NCBI GenBank assembly: GCA_020466095.1
Contig: CM035808.1
Location: 29,772,959-29,836,958, forward strand
Length of the DNA stretch: 64,000 nt
Source: Chlorops oryzae
Lineage: Eukaryota > Arthropoda > Insecta > Diptera > Chloropidae
Direction: 5' to 3'
The position numbers and the translations under genes were made by a program. How positions within the stretch are numbered: position 1 is the first letter of the stretch; each line of letters opens with the position of its first letter. The notes below the pieces were generated by a model. The model was not told where the DNA came from, made no database searches, and saw only the letters and a list, made by a program, of their open reading frames with translations. Positions 50,301 through 61,295 of the stretch are shown piece by piece.

Positions 50301-51512
50301 TATAGTAATTTTAAACTCTAAATTTTGAAGGCTTCAAAAAATGTTTAGTGGAGAGTAGGCAAAATAAACGAGTATTTTTTCTTATTGTAATAGAAACCGA
50401 TTTCATATAATCATCAGCTTATGAGATTCCTCTCATAACCCAGTGGTGGGCTTAATGTTACTCCTACGCTAAAATATATTTATATATATATGCATATATT
50501 TAAATAAATGAGCAGAATTCGTTGCAGGTCATAAAATTCGATGCATCTGAAATATTCGAAAATTGTAAGTTGCTTTTTACGTCATCGTTCAAAACAAAAC
50601 TTTTAAGATTTTCTTTTTTTTGTTTTAATTGGTGCAATTTAATCAGATTATTTTTCCATCAAATGAGTTCAATCAAACGAATGCCGGACATGAAATTCAT
50701 AAGGCGATTATTTGCATCTTTTACGCTCACACAAAAGGAGAGAATTTCGATCTCAAGAGCAAACTAAATTCAACAAAACAAAACAAAACAAAACAACATC
50801 AAAATAGTTGAGTTAATACGCTTAAAAAATTTTATATTTTCTGTCGGGTCGTTGGAAATTTAGGAGCAGAAGAAACAAAGAAGAGCTTTAGTTAAAAGTT
50901 TTCCTTCGATTGTTTTCTCCAACGGCATGAATTCCAAGTGAATAGAAATGAAATAGAAATGTTTTGAAATAAATTGAGATTATGAAATTATGGAGAATTA
51001 TTCTGCAGAAAGTTTTAATGGCAATCTCGATAGGAAATTGCTTTAGAATTGAAAGTTTTTAAATCCTTTTTTTTGTTTGTTTCGAAATAACGAAAGTATT
51101 GCAATTTTTTTGTAACAGAAAATGGAGGAAGGAAATAAATAAAAGAATACGGATATCGAAATTTCAATTGAATTTGAATAAAAATTTGGTTTGGGAGTTT
51201 AACAATCCAAGGATTAAATAAAGCCTCTTGACCCGAAAGATATTTGATATTATAGAATTTTGAAGGCGTTGAAAAACTAGTTTCGACTTTCACAGATCAT
51301 TTGTTCACACGAATCTCATAATTATGTACCTGTACCTATCTAATTTTTTTCCAGACTCTGAGTAAGTCCATCCGCGTCTTAGAGCCTTGAATTCTCTCTT
51401 TATATTTATTTCTTTTCCTGCCCATTTGTGGGATTGTCCAAACGAGCTCTTGCAATCCAAATCGAGGGTGCTAAAAGTTTCAATAAATCTTTTTTAATAG
51501 ACCTTTAATGGG

Positions 51513-52173
51513 GTTGCCTCATTGGGCAAAAATTTTTTTGCCATTTTTTTTTTGCATTTTTTTATAGCTTATATATTTGAGAATATTGTGCCAAAAGGAT
51601 TTTTTGAAATTCAAAATAGTATAGAAGATATAGCCTTCTTTGTCGAGCAAAATCTGCGCTAAAACGAGTAAATTTGGCGTTGCTTCAAACTTTAAACACT
51701 TTTTTTGAGCTGGCTGCCACGATTTCTCTAGTTCAACTGGACCGATTTTAATGAAACAAAGTGGAATCAGAGCAGAATTGTCACCATTATGGCGTGAGGC
51801 TCAATCATAATTTTAAAAAATTTTTTACTATTTTATTATTTAACTTTTTACACTGAACTACAAAAAAATATACCCGCAATCGATAATGATAATGACATCT
51901 ATACTGATTATAATTACGTTCTTCTTTTTGATTTCTAACAACTTGGAGACCCGGAATTGTGGTAGCCAGCACTACACCTTTTTTTTGAGCATTCAATTTG
52001 ACGGTCGAGAACATTTTGAACCGCCGTCACATAAAAAAAACAAAGTGCTTCTTTATTAACTTACATTCATTCCTAATACAATAAAAAAACTAAATTGAAA
52101 AAGCTTTTTTTGTTTTCTATCAGGAATTTTTTTTTTTAAAAAGGTCAAAAAACAGCCTCGCCAATGAGACAAC
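51513..52173. mobile_element. Possible TIR element (GTTGYCTCATTGG ends), 661 bp
   Basis: GTTGCCTCATTGG at 51513-51525 and the inverted CCAATGAGACAAC at 52161-52173 (12 of 13). T-rich tracts sit just inside both ends. No target duplication is evident and no coding remnant was recognised. Confidence 0.5.
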
Positions 52174-52880
52174 TTTCTTAATACTTTTTTAATTCAAGAA
52201 GAATTCAAGAAATTGGAGTATTTTGCGGGTCAGCTATTACCACAGTTTTGTTCCCCATGTCTAAGGTTTAAACATTGTCTTAGGTTCAAACATTGGGCAT
52301 GGGGAGGGAAATGAAATATTAAATGGTTAACGAGATATGATCATAAAAGTACAAGCAAAAAACTGTGCAACTTAATTCTCGGCCAAGCTATTAAAAATCG
52401 ATTTCAAATTTATCTGTAGCTAATATAGCAAATGTAACGATTTGATACATTAATCAAGTATTTTCGTGAGCTGCAGTTCAAAATTTTGAGCTCAAAAATG
52501 TTTCATAGTGTTATTGGACTTTCTTCTTGTAACCTAAGGAGTTACGCCATTGATTCTGTATTCCATCAAATGTGATACGGTATAAGGCGAACAAATGAGA
52601 AAATTTGTTGTTATTTGCTTATCCATATCATTGCCGAAGCTCACATATTGTCTCATTAGCATATTAATTTCGAATGCATAAGCAATAAGCTCAACCAGAT
52701 TTTAATCATTTATGCTAAATAAAGAGTAGCTACGCCTGCGAAAGGAGCAAATAAAATTTGTCATCATCAGAGCGGAAGTCAATTCCGGTGCGAAGGAACA
52801 AGATGTCGGCAAATGTGTACAATTCGCAGGAATATGGCAAAACAAAATAAAATTATATGCAAATATATATACACATATGA

Positions 52881-52913
52881 ATGTATGTATGTATGTGTGT
52901 ATGTATGTGTGTA
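52881..52913. repeat. (ATGT)n / (GT)n microsatellite
   Basis: ATGTATGTATGTATGTGTGT-type array, the source of an artefactual HTYIHT-like open frame on the minus strand. Confidence 0.9.
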
Positions 52914-54103
52914 CATATGCAAGAAACATGAGAAAGGAAACATCGTGTCATAGCTTGAATAAATTTCGGGATTCTGATTAAAAGAACGACGTTGTTTGAT
53001 TTTCACAATGCGATTTTAATTCTGGGCATGACACTCGAACGCATAGCGAGCAGGGTGAACAGGGGAGCGTAGAGGAGGCTTTGCGAAATTCGATTCGAAT
53101 GCATTAAGCTTTTCTTGATTTACTGATTTTCGTTTATTCGCTTCGGTGAGTTGCCATCCTATGTTTATGGTTATGTTCATGGTGGTCTTGTTGTGCCGTA
53201 ACCTAACTTAATGGCACGTGTACGGCATACATACATATACACATATTTTCCAAATTATTTAAGAAATTCATTTCCATCTGTAGTTATGGAAATGCGGATT
53301 CAATAAGCGTGTAGATTTGTTTATGGCAAGTTTTTGAAAAACATCCGAATGAATTTGCACGTCTGTAATTGACACAGGGAAACAAATAACAGATTCAAAA
53401 GGTGCCGAAACATATTTTTTGGGTGCGCATTTTACGCAATAATAAAAACAATATTTTTCTTCAATATTTATTATGATTTACTTTTATTTATTTTTTTGCT
53501 GTTTTCTCGAGTCATTGTTGCTGATTTTGTGGAGTGAAAAGAACGATATGCGCTGAAGCGAATAAAATAAACATACATCAATGAGCGTGTTTTAAAACAT
53601 TTAACAAATTTAAAGCTTTAAAAAGCTATACCAGCCCGATTCTAAATACTCGCGAGGAGTTTTTCCCTGCGAGTTTGAAAAAACAAAAATCTCCCCTTCT
53701 AAACACAATGGGAAGGGAATATAACGGAATATGGCGGAGCAAGAATCTCGAACATTTTTGAGCAAAGCTATAAACATTCGTTTTTTATTTACCTTTAGAA
53801 TGGGCAAACGGCCCTTGAAGTCACACCCTTCACAGGCATTCTGGACAGAAGTGAGGTAGTTTCATTGCTTAAATGTTGTTAAGAGTTTTCATTATTATAA
53901 ATCCTTGAGAATTACATCCTGTTTGTTTTAAATTTAATGAGCTGAAACCTAAAAAAAGTGGTTGTTACGGGTGTGACTAAATGGAATTCTTCCCCTTTCA
54001 ACTGAGAAAAATTTCAAGGGAACAAATTATTGGGGAATATTCATTTAGAATACGGCTATAAGATGAAATACTTTCTTGAGATCTAAAAAAAAATGGGAGT
54101 CTC

Positions 54104-54685
54104 GGCCCCGTTTAATTCTGTTTCCGTTCAAGTTTATCATCACGATATCCTCTCAAAATTTTAAAATTTTCATAAGTGGTCTTCAAGGCGTATTTAACAA
54201 GGTGGTGGCAGTAGTACAACAACAATGTAAAAAAAACTCGGAAATGTCAAAATCAGTTCACGCTTGTTTGAATTTAGTTCCAATATAAACATTTTTAATT
54301 TCGTTGAAAAATGTAAGCGTACGAAATTCAATACAAAATTTTGACAGTTCCGAGTTGAAAAAAGGGAAGAAGAAGAGCAGTTCCTACTGCCACCACCTTG
54401 TTAAATACGCCTTGAGTGGTCTTCCCTTAAACGTGTATTTGCCTCGAAAACTTCAAAAAGTCGTAAATCAAGAAGGCTGAGAAAATAATGAACGAAGTTT
54501 TGTATGAAAAATTTTACATTTTTCCGTTTTTTCGATCTTTTCACGTTTAAAGGAAGACCCCTATAGAAAATTATTGTTTTTCGAAAGGAAAAATTTCATC
54601 AAAACAATAGCAAATGGACCTTAAATCTGAAAAAAATTTAATTTTCTATTAAGAAACATGAAAGAAAACTCGCTAAACGGGGCCA
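54104..54685. mobile_element. TIR element with GGCCCCGTTTA ends, host of a nested MITE
   Basis: Perfect 11-bp inverted repeats GGCCCCGTTTA (54104-54114) / TAAACGGGGCC (54675-54685). Without the nested 231-bp MITE (54184-54414) and one duplication it would be about 340 bp. The interior CCCTTAAACGTGTATTTGCC and TTTTGTATGAAAA recurs, diverged, at about 1890-2005 in the 2.48-kb intron. Confidence 0.65.
54184..54414. mobile_element. MITE with 9-bp TSD (Mutator-like?), 231 bp
   Basis: Inverted ends CAAGGCGTATTTAACAAGGT and onward through GGTGGCAGTAG, essentially perfect over about 29 bp. Direct 9-mers AGTGGTCTT at 54175-54183 and 54415-54423. A 9-bp duplication is typical of Mutator-like elements, but the class is inferred because no transposase is present. 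Removing it and one 9-mer restores continuity of the surrounding repeat. Confidence 0.9.
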
Positions 54686-55136
54686 TGAAAATGATAAGAT
54701 TGCGATTTAATTTCACTTAACACTCAAAGACTGCGGGTTTTTGAAAATATTTTTTTTAACTCAAAGCAAAAATCTAAATTACCTACGTTTTCTTCCAATT
54801 GTTATCGACTTAGATCAGCTTGAATTGAACTTGATCTTAGCTCGTGCAAATATTTTTCACAATTTCATAAATGTTTCACAATTAGTTTAAGTTCAATAGT
54901 AGCGCACCTAAATAAGGTGACCATACGAACAATATTTTCAATGAATCCAGATGAATTGCTTTATGTTTTAATGTGATCCAAAGAAACTACACGAAACTGG
55001 GCGGGAATAACTCAAAAATTCTATTAATTTTAGTTGGAACATTAATGAAAATAATCGTATTTAAAAATAAATTACAAAATTATAAAATAATAAAAAACTT
55101 CAGTGTCCATCCTTTGATCGATATGAACAAGGATTG

Positions 55137-55456
55137 AAAACTTAGATGAAAAAAAAAAAAATGGAATAACGACTCAAGTTCTTCAGAGCGGTATGGACAC
55201 GTCCTGAGATCAAATGAAGACAGCTTGGTAAAAAAGGGCTACACCCTTTCAAATACAAGATACCAGACAACGAGGGTTGGTGTCCGAAACTGCGTTGGAT
55301 GGACACAATAAAATGGGACCTAGACACTGTAGGACTTACATGGGATGATGCAACCGATAGAATATAGGAAAATATAGGAACTGATCGCGTTTAGTGGACC
55401 CCAGGATAGGCCGGGACACTTGAATCACGCAAGAAGAAGAAGAAGAAGAAGAAGTC
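55137..55456 (+). pseudogene. 5'-truncated non-LTR retrotransposon, reverse-transcriptase C-terminal remnant
   Basis: Contains RYGHVLRSNEDSLVKKG in one frame, then after a frame change PKLRWMDTIKWDLDTVGL and TWDDATDRI, the tail found after the reverse-transcriptase domain of many insect RTE/Jockey-type LINEs. It ends in GAATCACGC followed by an (AAG)n run (55430-55455), which would be the element's 3' tail. The frameshift and stop mean it is dead. The enzymatic core is absent. Related fragments lie at 56630-56855 and 33950-34022. Confidence 0.8.
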
Positions 55457-56629
55457 TTTCAAATCAGCAACCTTAAAATCCAGAATTTTCCCAACGAAAC
55501 TGAAACGCACGGTCACTTAACTTAAAAAACAAATTCCTATTGTTTTTGAGACAAATACGCAATTATGTAGATAATTGCAAAAAAAAAAATTGATAGCAAA
55601 TAATAAATCAAGACAAGAAAATGCAAAATTGGAGCACCTTGAATACAAAAAAAAAAAAAAATACAAAAAGCGTACAAATTAACGACATATCAACCACACC
55701 GAAAAGATACGAATATCTCCATATGAGAATTATTTTTAATTATAACATGCTTGCTAATAAATGACTTCGAAAACACATAAAGCGAAGGAAAAGGAAAATC
55801 TACGAATTTATGAATTAAAGTTTTTTTCTTTTCTATTGACCTTGGCTCAGAAAAACAAACTACAATAAGAAAAAAAATATATATATTGAGACAATGATAC
55901 ATAATTAAGATATATCGCATGTCTTTGAGGAAAATGTCTAATGAAACATGAAAGCTCGATACGATTATGATGAGCCGTATTTAACGAAGACTTGACTGTC
56001 ATGAATAAATTATGTTCTCATTTAGATGAGAATTCCAGCTGCGACATTAAGCACAGTGAAGCGAGACGCCCTCATTTGTGTTCACCTTTCTTTGAAAAAA
56101 CACACAGCGTAATGGATGAATGAATGAATGAATGATTGAAGGAAATAAATGAAAAAAAATAAATAAATAAATGAAAGAATCAAAAATAAAACTAAAAAAC
56201 CAATGAATGGTTGATATTGACAAAGTTTTTCCATGACTACACATGATAATTGTAATTAACGCATGACTAAAGGCTTAGAATTTTTCCTACAAAAGAAAAC
56301 GCTTTTTCAATGTAAAGAGCATAAAGACGCTTCATGTGCACCATCCCAGGGGGGGAAAAATCGGTACATATTCATGCGTTAACTGAAAAGTTAAATAAAC
56401 TCATCGGGGGAAGGCATTTAAATGCGACTACGTAGAAACATTGCCGGCACATTAACTATTTCAGGCGGTGAAAAGACATTGGGGGCTCCGAATTAATGAA
56501 TTCGGAAATTCGAAAGCAATAAGTTGTAGTGAAATCACATCCATTAATAGGCATCCATACACTATTAGAGTTCACAAATTGTCAGAAAATGGTAGAAACA
56601 AAACCCATATGTTCTTTTTCTTTTTGGGG

Positions 56630-56855
56630 GTTCCAGCGTCCCGGCCTATCCCGGGGTCCGCAAAACGCAACCAGTTCCTCCAGTTTGTTCTGTCAGTTGC
56701 ATCATCCGAGGTAAGTCCTACAGCCTCTAGGTCGGATTTTATTGTGTCCATCGAACGCTATTTCAGACACTCTCGTTGTCTGGGATCTTGTATTTTTTTT
56801 AGAGTGTAGATATTTTTTGCTAAGCTGTCGTCAGGACGTGTCCATACCAGAGCGA
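56630..56855 (-). pseudogene. Second fragment of the same LINE, inverted
   Basis: Its reverse complement matches the 55137 copy in order: TGGTATGGACACGTCCTGA, GATGGACACAATAAAAT, GTAGGACTTACCTCGGATGA, GTTTTGCGGACCCCGGGATA and GGCCGGGACGCTGGAA. It has independent substitutions and indels and no intact frame. It abuts the MITE at 56863. Confidence 0.8.
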
Positions 56856-56862
56856 ATAAAAC

Positions 56863-57049
56863 CAATACACTCGATAAACTCTCTATAACGAAGTCCTCTA
56901 TAACGACTTGCTCTCTACAGCGAATCTTCTGATGCCTTTTTCGCTACATTTTTAGTGCCGATTTTTCTTCTTATAACGAATTCTCTCTGTACGAATTTTA
57001 TTTCCGGTCCTTTGGAATTCGTTATAGGGAGTAAATAGAGAGTAGACTG
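56863..57049. mobile_element. pogo/Tigger-like MITE with CTATAACGAA subterminal words
   Basis: Left CAATACACTCGATAAACTCT, right (inverted) CAGTCTACTCTCTATTTACT, both running into CTATAACGAAKTCC. TA follows the right end. The CAGT start with CTCTATAACGAA is characteristic of insect Tigger/pogo-type elements. It is non-coding. Confidence 0.7.
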
Positions 57050-57924
57050 TAGATATTTATAGTCGACAATTCGAGATGTAATCATATTTGAACACAGTCT
57101 GAAGTAACGGAAATTCCCATGAAGAATCATTGATCGGATTTGAAGTCTCCAGGCCCATAGTTACCTCGGTGTACAGTCCTCTGCCTATAAAAAACCGCCA
57201 TTTCGTAGAACGTTTACTGAAATGTAGATTCGTTTGAATGAATGATTGCACGCTTTGGGTGATAAATAAAAAAATGTTAGGGGTTTAAGGCGCACCCACT
57301 GCACAGCAAATGAATAATTGCATTTGTTTTCGCTTCAAAAACTGTTTTTCGTTTTAATTTGCGTTTTTTCTTCTTCTTTGCTTTTGGTCGTTGGCCATCG
57401 TGGAAGCCACAATGAACTGGACAGCTCTGGAATGGAATACTCAAACTGAATGGACTTGAGCTACAATAAAAGCCGCTTTCCGTGCTATTCGTGCATAAAA
57501 AAGTAAATAGCATAGCGAAATTTTTATCGCATTTGTTGATTCAAGTGGGTAAAAATGTGGAGAAACAAAGTACGCAAAAATAAGGCCAACTGTAAGTAAA
57601 GTAATATCGTTACGTGCCTTTTAGGAGTGAATAAACTGAGAGAACTCTATAGAGTCATGTGGAACTAAAAAGAAAAACACTGGAATTTCGCTGCAGCGTT
57701 TTGAGACGAGAATGTGCTTGCCAAACGGACTGATGGAAAATAGGTCAGGTTGTCTCTGAATTATCATAACCAGCAATTTTCTTTAATGCATAAATAAGAA
57801 AGAGGTTACGAAGACAAGAAAAGGGTGTTTCTTTTGGTTTCGAGGGATGGAAAAATTATATCTTTTATCGATAATTCGTCGATCAATTAACCACTGTAGC
57901 CAATTTTTAAGGGATTAATCGCCT

Positions 57925-58096
57925 GAATGTCTCAAAACAAGGCCAAAATTCAATAAAATTTAATTTTGAAATCTTTTTTTAAAAAAAAACTTGGTCCCAT
58001 AAAAATTTCCCTTACCGCTTTTCTGCCCTAAAACTCCACTAAAGATCAGTAATTTTTTTTAATTTAGGGAAGATTTCCCTAAACTGGCAACAGTGC
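57925..58096 (-). repeat. CACTGTTGCC repeat, truncated copy
   Basis: Relative to 34412-34600 this copy is inverted: AAAACTTGGTCCCATAAAAA then GCTTTTCTGCCCTAAAACTC. It has the hairpin AGGGAAGATTTCCCT and the terminal GGCAACAGTG. Confidence 0.65.
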
Positions 58097-58482
58097 AACT
58101 AACCTCGATGAACTAAGTATAAACAAATGAATCATCGCCTCGAATAACGTTGTAAGCGACAAGTTTTTTGAACCTATTTTTCGGACTTCCAAAAATACTC
58201 AAACCCTTTAAGCTATCAAAAATGTGTTCTTATTTGGTCAACTCTTGGAAATTTCTCAACACTTCAATAAATAAAAGAAGTCAAAGGACTTAGCTAGTAC
58301 TGACTGGCATGACAAATATCCAAAAATGTGAAATTTGTCGCTTACAACGTTATTCGAGGCGATGATTCAAATGTAGGTATCTATCAATAAACATTCGCAA
58401 TCGTCAATCGCTAAGTCCTTCAAGTACTTTACGGACAAGTTTTCATATTCTAAGTAAGTTCAACTGTTTGAAAAAGTTTATT

Positions 58483-58666
58483 CAGTGGAATCTCCCATAA
58501 CTCGAACCTCGTTAAGTCGAAATCCTCAGTAATTCGAAAAAAGTGACATTTTTATCCGCTGAACAGCTAAATACGCGGTAGTTATCTCGTTAAGTAGAAA
58601 ACTCGTTAACTCGATTTTTTTTTTTTTTGCATTTTCCTTGACAATCGAGCCATAGAGATTCCACTG
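58483..58666. mobile_element. pogo/Tigger-like MITE, CAGTGGAATCTC ends
   Basis: CAGTGGAATCTC / GAGATTCCACTG ends, with internal CTCGTTAAGTCGAA and CTCGTTAACTCGA words in typical Tigger style. Inverted symmetry continues about 19 bp beyond the element on both sides (58464-58482, 58667-58685), which is unusual. Confidence 0.75.
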
Positions 58667-58707
58667 AATCAACTTTTTCAAACACTTGATGTTGCATATT
58701 ACACATT

Positions 58708-59060
58708 TGGGCTCATAGTCTCCAGCCGAGTTTAAAGTTTTTGAATGTTTAAACTTTCAGACAATCATTAAATTTTATAAGAAAACTTTTAAAAAATTTG
58801 ACAATAAAAAACGGATATGATTGAGTTTGATTAAGGGTCGTAGTATTCAACTCAGTTTAAGAACTTGGAAATTTTAAATTATCCAATATATTCTATTTGT
58901 CTTCAAGCCAGTTTAACTCAAATAAATACCTCTGCATTATTTGAGTTTTTCAAAAATTTGCATATAAAAATATTAAACCTGGTTTTAACTCTCCTGAAGA
59001 CTATCATTTGAAAGTTTAAACCTTCAGAAATTTTAAACTGAGTTGAAGACTATGATCCCA
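58708..59060. mobile_element. Unclassified TIR repeat with ATAGTCT ends
   Basis: TGGGCTCATAGTCTCCAGCC and inverted TGGGATCATAGTCTTCAACT, both continuing AGTTTAAA. The interior is a set of AGTTTAAACT-type inverted words. It is non-coding and fairly diverged. Confidence 0.55.
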
Positions 59061-60074
59061 AGTGGCATGAAGACTAATAGAAAAAGTTCGAAAATTTAAA
59101 CTCTCAAAGTTCTGAAGCCGAAATAAAGACTACGACTTTTAAGTACTAGATCCTCTATGCTCTCCTTCTCCTGTGAATTTTGCCAAAAACTCATTCCATC
59201 TAAAATTCAAATCGAAAATCAAATAATTTTTCTCCCCTTCAATTGAAAGTTCTCTTTCAGCTTTTCAAACATTGATACACAACATCCGGTTGAAATTTGA
59301 ATGCATCGGAAGTACGCTCAAAAGTGGGTGGGTAATTTAAGTGGATATTCACCCATAAAACCGCAATACTGCAATATCAATATCAGCAGGAGAAGATGAA
59401 AATCTCAAAAAAAAAAAACAAAAAAAATTCATTCATATATAATTTAGTTAATATTTACGGCCACAAATAATGAATGCCTTCTTCGAAAAATTTCGGCATG
59501 AATATTCGAAATGTATGTTTAATTTAGTACGGCAATTATGATGTGTGTCAAATCGTGATTTCGGTATTCACAAAGGCACACAGAAGACCTGTTGCTGCTA
59601 CTGCTGCTGTTGCTGTTTTGGCTTCGGGTGTGCCACGTACACAATAATTAAAGGGAGAAGAAGGAATTCGCCAAAAAAAATTTATGTTCGAAATTGAAAT
59701 CGCTACTAAAACATAAATGCGTAATAAGGCTGGGCCGAACTGAAATGATAAATACGAATTGATAATACTCTCGCTAATTGCATGTGAATTATTATGTAAG
59801 TCTGTAAAATATACATTTCGAAGTGACAAAACATTAAATCAATCTGATTGCGACTGGTTTTCACTTCTGACATAATCCTTTTTATCACATAATTTTATTT
59901 TTTGGTTTTTGGTACGATTTTTCTCTTTTTCATAAATCACTTATTGACAATAACTTTTAACTTCAGCTTGAGGAATGGAAGAAGCTAATGAAGAGGATTT
60001 GTTTTTAAAATTAAAAAAGAAAGCAGGATTTTGAGTAGTATTACTAAGCACGGGGATGTGAGGTCGATAGATAA

Positions 60075-60251
60075 CAGTGTACTCTCTCTCTCTCTCTCTC
60101 TCTCTCTTAAGCGGACACCTACGGGACCGAAAAATGTGTCCGCTTAATAGGAAGCTATATGACAAGCAGGAGTACGAGAGCATTCCCAAAATTTGTCGAT
60201 TTAAGAGGGGTGTGTGCTTGGGAGTAGTTTCCGCAAGGGCAGAGTACACTG
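60075..60251. mobile_element. pogo/Tigger-like MITE, copy 3 of the CAGTGTACTCTC family
   Basis: Begins CAGTGTACTCTC running into a (CT)n expansion (60082-60107), then TTAAGCGGACACCTACGGGA, and ends GAGTACACTG followed by TA. Internal order matches the copy at 9800-9957. The dinucleotide expansion of the terminal TCTC is specific to this copy. Confidence 0.8.
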
Positions 60252-61058
60252 TATTTATTATTATAATTATTAATTTTGATCAATTTCTCGAAGAAAAATT
60301 TTAGTATTTTGACAGGATAAAGTTTTCTTCTGTGGACTTATAGCCACTGAAACATTATTGGTTTTACTTCGAATCCCTAAAAATTTTCAACTTCATGAAG
60401 GATCCTGAAAACTAAGAGATTTATCACACGATCACGAGTACTCGCGATCACTTCGCTGAAGATTCTCTTAAAATTAAATTGAATCATTTTTGAAGAACCA
60501 ATTTTTCTTTTGACGGCAATTAGAAGAATTTCCTCATTGTTTGCATATTAAATGTATAATCAAAAGCATATTTTCTCGCGATTTCAAAAGAAACCAAAGC
60601 CATTCATTGAAATAAAAATACAAATGCGATTGGAATAAACAAGATAATAACGATTGTTTATTTAATTTAATCGCGCAGCAATTGAAAGCATTTTGAAAAC
60701 AAGCATCATTCGGCATAATGGATCGAAGAGAATTATAGTAGGTATCTAAGAAATACACACAGAGCAATTGTATAAGTGAATGAAAGCATTTTATAAACAT
60801 TTAATAAATACCATAATCGATAGTTCGTAGTTTGAAATTTATTATTTTTTTTTTTGGGGAAAACTATTGCGTTCTTTTCACGTGAGCATTTAATAGCCTT
60901 GGCTTGTGGGGAAAGTCGGAATGCATTTCACTTGAATTTTATAATTCATTGAAGACATTTGCTCAGTATCAAAGATATTCATTCGAGATGTACGGACAGT
61001 GAAAACAGTATTTAAGAAGGCAATATGTGGTGTTACGGATCAAGGACAGTGAGGGTTC

Positions 61059-61295
61059 GGGTGGGTTGATTTGTATGGAGCGAAAAATCGGACACAAGCG
61101 TATAGCAGAAACGTAATCTAGATGAAATTCTAAGAAAATTTTTCATGAAACCCAAATTAATATTTTGAGGTTGATTTGCGCGGGCTAGGAATTAATTTTA
61201 TTTTAGACCCTAGGTTTGTAGGCAAAATTTTCTTAGAATTTCATCTAGTTTACGTTTCTGCTATACGCTTTTTGGAAAAAAAAATCTACGCACCC
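61059..61295. mobile_element. mariner-like MITE with a long internal hairpin
   Basis: Ends GGGTGGGTTGATTT and inverted GGGTGCGTAGATTT, related to the GGGCGGGTCGATTT ends at 41658. TA follows the right end. Inside, 61096-61142 and 61224-61270 are inverted copies (about 46 bp, one mismatch) separated by about 80 bp, enough for a stable RNA or DNA hairpin. Confidence 0.75.
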
